Source of the DNA: Tolypocladium sp. Sup5 PDA-1
Taxonomy: Eukaryota; Ascomycota; Sordariomycetes; Hypocreales; Ophiocordycipitaceae
Direction of reading: 5' to 3'
DNA length: 64,000 bases
Assembly (NCBI GenBank): GCA_000750105.3
Contig: JPHH03000093.1
Span: 1 to 64,000 of the forward strand
Positions 11,769 to 21,700 of this stretch are shown here, piece after piece (within the stretch, counting starts at the first letter, position 1; every line of letters starts with the position of its first letter). The position numbers and the translations under genes are program-made. The notes beneath the pieces are model-generated. The model saw only the letters and a program-made list of their open reading frames with translations, was not told the DNA's origin and made no database searches.

Positions 11769-12788
11769 ATGTCCGTCAGCGCTCATCACTCCACCATCAG
11801 CATGAACAACGACGGCACCAGCGGCGGTGACTGGGACACTTGCGAGGCACCGAGGGAGGGCGTCGGTTGCGGTGCCGGGGGGGCGCAGCTCTTCCTGACC
11901 GCACGGGGTAGCCCGCGCCAGCCGGGTGAGCCGGCGGTCATCTTCGAGGCCGGACTCGGCGTCAGCGGCGCGAGCTGGGCGGCTGTCCAGCGGCTCCTCG
12001 ACCCGCGCATCCGCAGCTACTGCTACGACCGCGCCGGCTACGGCCGCAGCCCGCCGTCGGAGGCGCCCCGCTCCGCCGCGGGCATGGCCGCCGAGCTGCT
12101 CGACGTGCTGCACACTGCCGGCGTGGGCCCCCCGTACGTCCTTGCCGTGCACTCCTATGGCGGCATCATCGGCCGCGAGTTCCTGGCAGCCGCCGGCGAG
12201 GACGCCGTCGCGGGCATGGTACTCGTCGACGCCAACCAGGAAAACACCCATCGCCAGCTGCAGCAGCCCTTCGCCTCCATCGAGGCCCTCTCCACGGGGC
12301 GCAACTACTTCGACATGATCGGCCTGACGCGCGAGAGCCACTTTACCGCTGACGAGCTGGGCCGCTTTGCGCTGGATCTGGGCACGCCGGCGGCCAAGAG
12401 CACGACTGGCCGCGAGGGTGCTCTCCTGCTCGAGAGCTGCGACAAGTTGGCCGCCCGCCGTCAGCTGGAGACACAGGCTTTGGGCACCCACCCCGTCACC
12501 GTCATCCGAGGCGACGCCGGCCGCGACTTTCGCCGCTTCCTCGATGCCGCCCAGGCCGACGGCAGCGCCAGCGTCGACGAGCAGCACGTCGCCGCCATCA
12601 ATGACTTCCTCGACCACCGCTTCAGCGCCTTCGATCGCGACCTGCAGACGGAGCAGCTGCGTCTGTCTGCCAGCAACCGCTTCGTCCAGGCCACCGACAG
12701 CGGGCATGCCGTCATCGCCACTGAGCCTCAACTGGTCGCTGATGAGATCCTCGGCGTCTGGGAGAGTTCGAAAAAGCTCCTTGTTTAG
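11769..12788 (+). CDS. Alpha/beta hydrolase (putative thioesterase or esterase of the cluster)
   Basis: Uninterrupted frame of 339 residues. It shows the alpha/beta-hydrolase order: an oxyanion-side strand VIFEAGLGVSGASW, then YDRAGYGRS, the nucleophile elbow VHSYGG (Ser about residue 134), MVLVDANQE after strand 6, and a late catalytic histidine in TDSGHAV. There is no signal peptide, so it is probably cytosolic. It is transcribed divergently from FAS alpha through a shared 466-bp promoter carrying the cluster palindrome. Its job in the pathway is inferred: hydrolytic release or editing of acyl or peptidyl intermediates from FAS or NRPS, or ester cleavage of the product. A downstream in-frame ATG (MNND) could be the real start and would shorten it by 13 residues. 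Confidence 0.85.
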   Translation: MSVSAHHSTISMNNDGTSGGDWDTCEAPREGVGCGAGGAQLFLTARGSPRQPGEPAVIFEAGLGVSGASWAAVQRLLDPRIRSYCYDRAGYGRSPPSEAPRSAAGMAAELLDVLHTAGVGPPYVLAVHSYGGIIGREFLAAAGEDAVAGMVLVDANQENTHRQLQQPFASIEALSTGRNYFDMIGLTRESHFTADELGRFALDLGTPAAKSTTGREGALLLESCDKLAARRQLETQALGTHPVTVIRGDAGRDFRRFLDAAQADGSASVDEQHVAAINDFLDHRFSAFDRDLQTEQLRLSASNRFVQATDSGHAVIATEPQLVADEILGVWESSKKLLV

Positions 12789-13528
12789 GCTTTCTGGGAG
12801 GGTATAGCGTGACAGTAGCGTATAATTTCCAACTCTCCTATCATTCATTTAGTTATAAGCAGCTACGCAGGCCAAGTTGTTCCACCCCTTTTGCCCAATC
12901 ATCCCAGCCTCAAAGAGAATTGAAGTCGTCTGTGAACAGCACGGCGAACTGGTTAAGAGGCGATGATGTAACGAATAATGCAAAACCAGAACAACAGAAC
13001 GCGGTCATGTAGTTGCCCCCATACATTTCCCCGTAATCCCTTCGCACTAGTAGAGCATGCGCACCTTGGTTCTGATTCAATATAGACAATCATGAACGGC
13101 CTGTATTTTAGGGTTCACTATAACGGTGTATAACCCGCATGCTACTACCGAACGCTGCATGGTGCGGAAGCTGCTAGCCCATCACAATATCGACGCGACT
13201 GTCCAACCTGGCTCTACCTATCACAGCGGGTGCAAAAGGGGACTAGGGTTATCGTGTTGAGTGATAGATGACGCATCGGAACCAACAAACGACCAGAGTA
13301 TACGTATTATTAGAGTAGGGTCGCTAAGATCTTGCATCATCAATGTTGTTATTGAATATGGCTTGCTGGCAGGCCTCCTCCACCCGTACTATGTAAGCGG
13401 CGGCAGATGTTACAAGCTGTAGAAAAGGAACTTCGCGAGCAATTTCATTTCAGCAGCTGGCAAGCCAGTCAATCAGACTACCATTCCCTAGGATAAGGGT
13501 CAGGATGGCTGACAGAGCGGTGCTTGTC
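12789..13528. other. Convergent spacer, no gene seen
   Basis: 740 bp between the tail-to-tail hydrolase and MFS genes. It contains only short frames and AT-rich 3' flanking sequence. No RNA gene or repeat was recognised. Confidence 0.6.
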
Positions 13529-15573
13529 TTAGGCTGCCATGGGCGGGTGTGCGTTCTTCTCGTCAGCACCGTGCTTGACGCTCTTCCACTCGAAGAACAG
13601 GGAGGCCACAAGCGCCGCGAGCGCCAGGGCGAGGCTGACGCGAAAGGCGTCCTGAAGCCCGATTGTGTACGACTCCAGCACGGCGACCAACTGGTCAGGC
13701 TGGCCTAGCTTGGTGAGGACGGCACGGATCTCGGTGGCGCCCGCCCCAAGGACCTGGGACGGATCTATGGATGGAGCCTTCTGCCGCAGCGCGCGCGATA
13801 GGCCGTTCTGGAAGACGGACTGGCCCACAGAGATGAACAGAGACCCGCCCAGGTTCTGGAAGAAGACGACAGCGGCGGATCCGATGGCGATGTCGTCCTG
13901 CGTGAGCACCGTCTGCACGGCGGCGATGGGAATCTGGAAGCCGGCACCCATGCCGGCCCCGGCCAGGACCTGGTATCCGATCAACCTGGCATCTGACATG
14001 TCGTTTGAGTAGGTGGTGAGCAGGCCGGCACCGACTGCGAAGACGGCAGTGCTGCCGATCAGCAGGTGTGTGTAGGAGCCCAGCGCGGTGACGAGACCGC
14101 CCACAATGGCGGATGAGATGATGGTCCCCAGCAGAATGGGGAGCAGTTGGATGCCGGACTTGGTGGCGGACTCGCCCTTGACGCTCTGGAAGAAGATGGG
14201 AAGGTAGTACATGAACACGTAGCAGGAGCCGCCGAAGACGATGACAAAGGCGCAGGCCGCGGCCACGGAGCGCTGTCTCATGATCCGTGGCGGCAGCGTC
14301 GCCCCCTCCCCGAGCCAGATCTGCCACGCGACGAAGACGGCCGTGATGAGCCCGAACCCGACAAGGAGGCCTATGATGCGCGCGCTGCCCCAGGCATACT
14401 GGTTGCCGCCCCACTGGAGCGCAAGGAGAAGGCAGACGACCGCGGGGATGAGGAGCGCGGCCCCGACGAGGTCCATCTCGTTGATTCGCTTGAGCAGCGG
14501 CTTCTCGGTCTCCTTGCTGGGCTTCGGGGGCGGTGTGAGGCAGAAGAATATCACCACGCAGGAGACGGCGCCGATCGGGAGGCTAAGCGGGATAGTCATC
14601 AGCGCGGGAGGACGCGAGCCGGGACGAGAGAGAGGCAAACTCACTTGATGTAGAAACACCACCGCCACGTCGCGTGATCTGTGAAGACGCCTCCCAGGAG
14701 CGGCCCGACGACAAAGGCGATCGCCCAGACGGCGCCAAAGAGCCCGAAGGCGAGCGGGCGTTTCCTTAGGGGGACTGCGGAGTAGGGGGTTCATCAGCGC
14801 CCGTACGTGTTGTCGATGGCATAGTGCGGAAGGGCCACGACGGCAGCCTCGCTCACCTGTGAAGGACATAATCACCAGCGAGCCCGAGAAAATGCCCGCC
14901 ACGCCGACACCGGCAACCGCTCTAAGAATACAGCCCCTGTCAGCGAGTGTCCTACGTCGCGAGGAGCCGGTAACACGAACCGTCCACCGACCAGAGCGGG
15001 ACTCGACTGGGCGACGGCGCAGAGGAGGGACCCCAGCTCAAAGAAGAAGATGGCTCCCAGGAAGCCATATTTGACCTGTAAATCACACCACAATCGTCGA
15101 CGTCAGCTGTCGATGCAAATACCCCGGCATCCCCTGGGGGGTACGGGGGCCGCGGTACGTACGTTAAAGCCCTTGTAGATGCGGCCAAAGGTCGGCTGGA
15201 GCGCTGCGTTGGAGGGTTAGCAAGCCCGAGCCAACATACTCGTAGACGACAAGCGCCAATGACAGGTATGGACCGATGCGGCGGCAGACTCACCAGTGCT
15301 CGTCAAGAAGTAGGCGCTTCCGTACCAGCCCACGTCGGCGATGGTGCCGAAATCGTCGGTGATCTTGGGGATCGCGGTGCCGATAATGGTCTGGTCTAGC
15401 GCGACCAGGAACACGCCCAGGAACAGCCCAAGGAGGATGAGGAGCGCCTTCAACAAGCTGGGATATTCCACGTCGTCCGCAGCCGCGCTAGTGCCTGTGG
15501 TTTCGAGCGGCCTGACGGCAGATTGCTCAACCTCCTTCGTCCCGGCAACCGCGCCCGACTCGCTCGCTGCCAT
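13529..15573 (-). CDS. MFS exporter, 14-TM drug:H+ antiporter type
   Basis: Six exons: 15573-15294, 15203-15163, 15075-14981, 14921-14857, 14774-14645 and 14582-13529, giving 554 residues with every junction in phase. The reconstruction restores the DHA2-type core: [16 protein letters not shown] in TM1, [65 protein letters not shown] (antiporter motif C-like), [20 protein letters not shown] and WRWCFYINLPIGAV. About seven further hydrophobic segments follow. The N-terminus is a charged, Ala-rich cytosolic tail, and the start chosen is the ATG of MAASESG. It resembles pathway exporters such as TOXA and AflT (recalled similarity). The likely role is plasma- or vacuolar-membrane export of the cluster product and self-protection. 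Palindrome copies lie 266-289 bp upstream. Confidence 0.93.
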
Positions 15574-15838
15574 GGCTGTTGTTGTAGCTGTTTTTCTCGG
15601 TGCTTCTGTTCTCAGTGCTGCTACTGCTGCTGCTGCTGCTGTTGTGGAAGGTTTGGGAGAGTTGTGAGAGCAAGTCCGTGGCTGAAAAGGAGACAGCCGA
15701 CCGGATCGGCCAAGTCCTGGCCCTGGCACACCGCGACGTACATTACGCGTAGTACTCTGTCCGGAGAAAGCAACTGCTGCTCGCTGGTCATCGTTGCCAG
15801 CCGCTGTTCAGGATTGATTCCAGAGACAGACAGCTGGT

Positions 15839-15862
15839 GTGGCACCACCGCGGTGGCACCAC
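15839..15862. promoter_or_regulatory. Two cluster palindromes upstream of the MFS gene
   Basis: GTGGCACCAC occurs twice (15839-15848 and 15853-15862), separated by 4 bp, 266-289 bp upstream of the MFS start codon. A third half-like AGGCACCA follows at 15871. It is identical to the sites in the FAS alpha/hydrolase promoter. Confidence 0.7.
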
Positions 15863-16100
15863 CAATCTCGAGGCACCATGAGTTCTTGAAGTCGGCTCGG
15901 CTGGGCCGATGCATGATCGGCAATGAGCAATCAGACATCCACGGGTAGCTTAACTATACCGGGAAAGGATCATCGCCGCCTGTCTCATGAATCGTTAAAA
16001 ACCTCATTTCGCTCATTTCGGATCGCGAAGCTTAGAATGCAGCGTGCAGTTCTCAGGTTTATTCGATATAACCGGTTGGTATGTAAGGTTGTGCCGTGGG

Positions 16101-16231
16101 TACGGAGTAAAATGTCCGAATTTAGCGGGCCGGTCCGATGCGCCGGCAGTGTAATATTAAGTCTGCCGTAAGTTACGGAGTAGGAAGTATATTAAGCTAG
16201 TACTATATTTAGTAAGAGCACGCACTCCGTA
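16101..16231. repeat. Three TACGGAGT(A/G) words in 131 bp
   Basis: TACGGAGTA lies at 16101-16109 and 16174-16182, and the reverse complement CACTCCGTA lies at 16223-16231. I recall this 9-mer as frequent in non-coding DNA of several ascomycetes. Its role here is unknown. Confidence 0.6.
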
Positions 16232-17036
16232 CTGTGGTGCAAATGGTGCCTTGCCGCCTATTGGACTCATGCTGGGAATAATGTAAGCGCAATAGGTCTA
16301 TAAAGGCATTCAATTCATCCGCAACTTCGTGATGATTGTTCTTATTGGCTTCGTTGAGGATTATGTTCTTGTGTTATCAATGGCGGTGTGGCTCTTCCGC
16401 CACCCGACCTCCGGCACATTCCATTGCTCTTGTGGGCGTGTATGGAAATCATCTTGCTCCGGGCACTCCCTTTGATGCCTTTCGTACACACCCTCGAGCC
16501 TCTAACAGCAACATGCTCAGTCTTATCTAGGCTTACAGTTTCACGAGGGTCCCGTCCGAGAGTCCTCCGGTCGAAGCCGTGACTAGCGGGGATCCCTCTT
16601 CTCTTGCATGACAGGCTCCAGCTGGGGGCGAGACGCCACTTCCGCCAATCCCTCGGCGGGCTCGCCGACGGCCCGAGACAGCTGGTGAGGCCAGCCCGAT
16701 ACAACTAGTAGTGAGGCCAATAAGGTCGGTTCCTCGGTGCAGGCGGGTCAAGACCCCGCGCGGGCTGGCACTCACATCCCGCCTTTCAGCCTTCAGCTGG
16801 CAATACTCGTATGCAACTGGTCGAAATCCTTACCACGTATTGTGATTCAGCTCGGCTGTCGAGCACAGCGTAGTATTACTCAGTTCTGTGTGACGATGGG
16901 TGGCTAGCGGAGAATGGCCAACCCAGAGCTACTGCTACCATCAGCTACAACTACTACTTAATCGCTGTCAGAGTCTAGGAGAAAAAGTGTGTTCTCGAGC
17001 CAGTGCCGGATTGCGTCGAGCCAGATTTGCACCATA

Positions 17037-18215
17037 ATGTCGACTGGATGCGCCTCACCCCGCCCGTCATATATCACAGGCAGAAGAGAGCGGCTGGTGA
17101 ACTCTCTCCTGGCGCTGTTGTCCAACGACAACATCGACCTCGATCAGTTTAGGCCAGGCAGCCCTTGGCCACACGTTGGAGACATCGTCCAACAGCATCA
17201 GCAGCGCCATGCGCCGAGGTCGCTGAAGCCGCGGGACGTACCCATAGATCTCTCCACGCCGACGCCACCACCGCCACCATCGGCCCCCGGCGAGGAGCAC
17301 ACGGCCGGCGAGCCGGCGATCCGCGCTGAATTTTTTTTCGAAGATTTGTTCGGCAGCCACTACCTCCCGGATTCGCTCGAAGAGCTGCAGGACTCGGGGC
17401 ACTGGTCCAAGGCTCCCCCGCGCCCGGGCCGGCCTCCCTGCGACGGCAATGCCACCCCGGACACGCCTGGTGACCGCAACCACAACCACGACCACAACGG
17501 TCCCAGCGACTATGCCTCGCTACACGGGTTCGCAGCTTTCGCATCAGCCTTTGCAACCCCTCCGTCGTCCGCCTCGTATGCGCCCCCGCTACCAGGCCTG
17601 TCTGTGTCCGGTTCCGAGCCCGGCCACTGGGACATGGTTATGGACCACGACGGCTGCCAGCCGCCCCTGGAAGCCGATAGCAGCAGCAAGAGCGACAGTC
17701 CGGCGTCCCTTGCGCCGCCCGCCCGCCAGCAGCCCAGCCAGGCGAGGCGAGGGGAAGCCACGGACACTGGAGATTTCGGGGCTGGTTCACAACCGGCCGA
17801 CCAGACAGCCTCTCCGCGCCGGACCCGGCGCCACCGTCCACAGAGACGCCAACGGCCGCACTACGTGATTGAAAAGCGCTATCGCGCAAGCCTGAACGAG
17901 AGGTTCGAGGCCCTGCGCGACTGCGTCCAGTTGCGGAAGAAGTCGCAGCAGCGGGAGCAGAGTGCCGACCAGCTCCGATCTCTCTCGCCGTCATCCAGCG
18001 ATCCAGCGGAGGCAGCGACAGCCAACCAGAGCGGCAAATCGAGCGGGGCATCCAGGATGAACAAGGGCGAGGTGCTTCAGGAGGCTGTCGCGCACATAAA
18101 TCAGTTGGAGGAGGAGAATGAAGTCATATTGGAGCACTTGAAGCTACTGATTCAAAGGTTGCGGGCGGCAAGGCTTGCTCTCCAGCATACCGTGACCGAG
18201 ACTAAGCCTGTGTGA
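17037..18215 (+). CDS. SREBP-type bHLH-leucine zipper transcription factor, no membrane anchor
   Basis: Single exon, 392 residues, from ATG 17037 (MSTGCASPRP). The N-terminal about 270 residues are Pro/Ser/Asp-rich and low in complexity, fitting an activation region. The bHLH starts near residue 275 with HYVIEKRYRASLNERFEAL. Tyr282 replaces the arginine of ordinary bHLH proteins, which is the hallmark of the SREBP class. A long loop of about 45 residues (QQREQSADQLRS..SSGASR) separates helix 1 from helix 2 (MNKGEVLQEAVAHINQLEEE), and a short zipper follows. The protein ends 20-30 residues later. There is no transmembrane or regulatory C-terminal domain as in SREBP/SrbA, so it should be constitutively soluble and nuclear. 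Position inside the cluster and the shared CCAC-based palindrome make it the likely pathway regulator (inference). Confidence 0.9.
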   Translation: MSTGCASPRPSYITGRRERLVNSLLALLSNDNIDLDQFRPGSPWPHVGDIVQQHQQRHAPRSLKPRDVPIDLSTPTPPPPPSAPGEEHTAGEPAIRAEFFFEDLFGSHYLPDSLEELQDSGHWSKAPPRPGRPPCDGNATPDTPGDRNHNHDHNGPSDYASLHGFAAFASAFATPPSSASYAPPLPGLSVSGSEPGHWDMVMDHDGCQPPLEADSSSKSDSPASLAPPARQQPSQARRGEATDTGDFGAGSQPADQTASPRRTRRHRPQRRQRPHYVIEKRYRASLNERFEALRDCVQLRKKSQQREQSADQLRSLSPSSSDPAEAATANQSGKSSGASRMNKGEVLQEAVAHINQLEEENEVILEHLKLLIQRLRAARLALQHTVTETKPV

Positions 18216-18782
18216 CAGTGGGATCTGAACCGTGACGACCGCGCCAAAGAAGCACGGATTCGGAAGGCCCCTGCCGCAGTCGCACGTAAATAAACCAATA
18301 ACGCCCGATACAAGGATGGAGGCTAAAGACAGGTCTGCCTCGCGCCCTTCTTCTTCCCCTCTTCGTTGGCTTTAGACCTAGAATATACAAAGTAACAACA
18401 CCTGCTTGTTAAGCAAACTCTACTCAACCTGCATGTTGTAGACCCCTAGGGCGCGATTTGGTTGGTCGGGTAGACTATAAGGAATGAACAGCACAAGCTT
18501 GCACTATCCTCTGCTTGGCTAAGGCCTACAGCTGAGATGCTGGATCGCGAGGTCGCGATGCCCTCGATCACTTAGTGATGGGAGAATGAGTGTAAAAGCT
18601 TGATTCCTGAATTCTAGTTACCGTGGCACGCGACAACGTACAGATTTGCCTGCCCCGGATGGCACACGAAAGAGAGTGAGGAAGGATAAAGAAGAGGAAC
18701 AAGGGAACCTGCAAAATCAAAAGGCAAGAAGCCACAAGAGACATTACTCGGATATTGAAAGAGCTGAAGTGACAACACCCAG
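18216..18782. other. Convergent spacer between bHLH and FAS beta genes
   Basis: 567 bp of 3' flanking DNA between tail-to-tail genes. No gene, RNA or repeat was recognised. Confidence 0.6.
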
Positions 18783-21700
18783 TCACGGCGCCAGCTCGGC
18801 AGCGAGCGCCTGAAGGCGCACGGAACCCGTGAGGCAGGCGACCAGCTGTAGATAGTCGCGGTTGATGGCGAACGGCGTGCCCGTCACGTTGGGGATCCAT
18901 TTCCCGACCAGCGTCTCGGGCCTGACCTGCGCCTTGTCGACGCCGGCGACCAGGACGCGGCGGAAGAGCTGTCTCATGGGCGCCAGCAGGTTCGAGTGGA
19001 ACGGCACGTCGATGCCCTTGAGGGGAACGGTGGCTTTGCCGCGGGTCAGCGTGACATCGCTCGCGCAGATGGCACCCATGTCCGTGTTGTACTTGGCGAC
19101 GAGCCGTCCCTGCCACTCGGCCGCCCCGAGCCCCGAGGGATCCCGGTGCAGCTCGTCGAGAATTCTTTGCAGGAGGTCGAGGCACCTCTTGTCGCCCGCG
19201 CATACGTATTGTCGGCCCCGGACGTTGAAGTTGACCATCTGGAGCAGCAGGCCGGTGCGCCCGGCGATCTCCTCCACCACGGAGAGTATATGCCCCTCTT
19301 GACACTCTGCAACGGCAATGTTAGCCGCGGTTAGGACGCCCAACGGAATTGGGGGCAGGCAAGGGGGCCAAGACATACCTCTGCCCACGCGGGACGGGTC
19401 TACGGCGACCATGGCAAAGCCACTACGGCCCGCAGGATCACGGGGCACAGCGGCCTGCATCAGAGCGCCCCGGACAAAGACAATCTTCAAGGCGGCGTCC
19501 AGGGGTAGCGCCGAGGTCATGCAGCCCAGGGCAGCGAACTCACCGAGCGAGTGGCCGGCGAAGCGAGCATCCTTGGGCACGCGGGCTAGGAGTCTGAGGT
19601 GCTCAAAGTTGGCTTTCTGGACCACGAAGATGGCGGGCTGCGCAAACTGCGTCATGGAGAGCAGTCCGTCCTTATGGCCGAGCGTGTAGGACCGCGACCG
19701 GCCATGCAGGCCCTCGAACAGCCCCGTCCCGCCTGCTGCCGGGCATGAATCCACCATCCCCTGGAGGCCCAGGTAGTTCTGCCGCACCCGCATGCCCTGC
19801 CGCCCGCAGAAGTTGACTGTGAGAGTCGTCGGGTTTCGCCGCACGATGTCGCTGATGGAGAAACCTGTGTAATGCACGGTCAGCCCGAAAGAGGAAAAGA
19901 AAATTTGAAAAAAAAGAAAGGGGGCCAAGATAGGGGCGGCACGCACCCCAGTGAGACTCGAAATACTTGTCCGCCTCAGCCCACACCAGGCGACCAGGTT
20001 CGCTCTGGCCGATAATGTCGAGTCCCATGCCCGTGGACTGGCTTCCCTGTCCCGTGAATAAGAAGGCCGCGGGGGACGCGGTCAGGGCGATCTCGCCGGC
20101 CAGCACGAGCTCCCCGGAGCCCTCCCGCCGGACGGAGAAGCCGAGCACCGCGCCGCCGGCGTCCATGCCGATGCGGCTGATGGCTACCGAGAGCGTGTCG
20201 CCGGGGGAGACGACTGCCGGGAACGCGCAGTCGTACCCGCGGAGCGTCGCCGTGGACGCCCCCTCCACCTCGCGCCGTACGAGCTGCAGCACCAGCGCCA
20301 CCGTGTGATTGCCGTGGTAGATGGGCGCCTGGAACCCCGCCAGCCGCGCGAACGCTGGCACCGTGTGGATCGGGTTGTAGTCTTTGCCGCCCTTGGCGTA
20401 TTGCGCGCTGTTGTCCGGCATCGTGACGCTGAACCTTTGCGTCGTCCCGGCCGCCGGCGTTCTCTCCGCGAGCGGCCATGCAGACTCGCCGGCGCGGACG
20501 GCTGCCCTCTTGATGAAGTCGGCGAACGGGTCTGCGCGGCCGTAGTCGACGACCTGCTCGACGTGGGCGCACTGCGGCGGCTTCTCGCCTTTGCCGTCCC
20601 CGTGGCAGTCGCCGTCCCGCAGCCGCACCTCTCCCGACGTCCTGGCAGCTAACCCGCCGCCGGCCCGGGGCGAGACGTCCCGCCGCAGCTCAAAGACCAT
20701 GGTCTGGCCGGCCCGGGGTGGGTCGGCGCCGGGCACGAGACGGAACCACGGCTTCGCCAGCACGGCCTGCACGTCGGCCTCGGTGCGCAGCGGCATCGTC
20801 CACGTGGCGGGGGCGCCCTTCTCGAAGCACTCAGACTCGGGCACGCGCTGCCCCAGCACCATGAAGACGTAGGTGAGATCGGCGAACGCCTCGCCGTCCC
20901 GCTCGTACGTGAACTGCACGCCGACCTCGATCCCCGAGTCGCGGTTGTACAGGCTTCCGAGTCGCGACGTCAGCGTCACCCAGTCTCCGACGGACAGCAT
21001 GCGGCGCCCCGGCCTCATGCGCACCATCGTGTGCCGGTGCAGCAGTCTCGACAGGTCCCAGTCCCACGTCAACAGGTGCCGCCATGTCGCCGACATGACG
21101 CAGATGGTGATGAACTCTATCGGCACCTCGCCCGCCGGGCCGATGTGCTGCAGCGCGTCGAGGCCCTGCCCGTCGACAGCCCTCATCCACGCGAGCACAT
21201 GGTCCCGCGTGGCGGCAAGAGGGGCATGCCGCATTACGAGCATCCGCGACTCGGTGGCGCCGTCGCCGTCGCCATCGCCGAGTAGCACGCCCCTGTAGAA
21301 GTCGCACATCCGCCGCGTGCGATCGTGCGTCACCTCGACAAGCGGCGCGTAGGGCCGGGAGCTGCTGTCATACTCGAACCTGAGGGCCAGCTCCTTGACC
21401 TGGCCATCCCTGGTGCACCTGGCAAAGACGACGACGGTGATGCTGCACCCGTCGATCGAGACACTGGCTTCGACGAGCGCCGGCTGCCTAGCACTGCTGC
21501 AGAGCTCGGCCCCTAGGGCGTGGCCGCTGCTACCCCTGGCCGGGAACCTGACCACCGCTCCGGGTCGAGCCGCGAAGATGCGTCTGACGGGGTTCTCGTA
21601 CGCCCGCCCGCTGGACACGAGCTTCTTCGTGCCGAAGAGGCATCGGCCCCGTGGGCCCAGGCGCGAGCCGAGCAGGAGCAGCCACAGGTCGTTGTCCAGG

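Larger units (their letters stand above)
15574..17036. other. Divergent promoter region between MFS and bHLH genes
   Basis: 1.46 kb without a supported gene. It holds two perfect palindromes near the MFS side (15839-15862), a partial GTGGTGC (16234-16240), and three TACGGAGT(A/G) words (16101-16109, 16174-16182, and 16223-16231 on the other strand). Short frames here have no recognisable content. Confidence 0.6.

Noticed and set aside
11421..12848. 475-codon minus-strand frame over the hydrolase
   Set aside because: Antisense shadow of the hydrolase, which carries all catalytic motifs on the plus strand.
16989..17036. GTG start for the bHLH gene
   Set aside because: Nuclear fungal genes start at ATG. 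The first in-frame ATG is at 17037 and the extra 16 residues have no support.
19672..19946. FAS beta as two separate genes
   Set aside because: An 82-bp intron (19946-19865) with clean splice signals joins the two frames at YFESHWGFSISD, which restores the family sequence.
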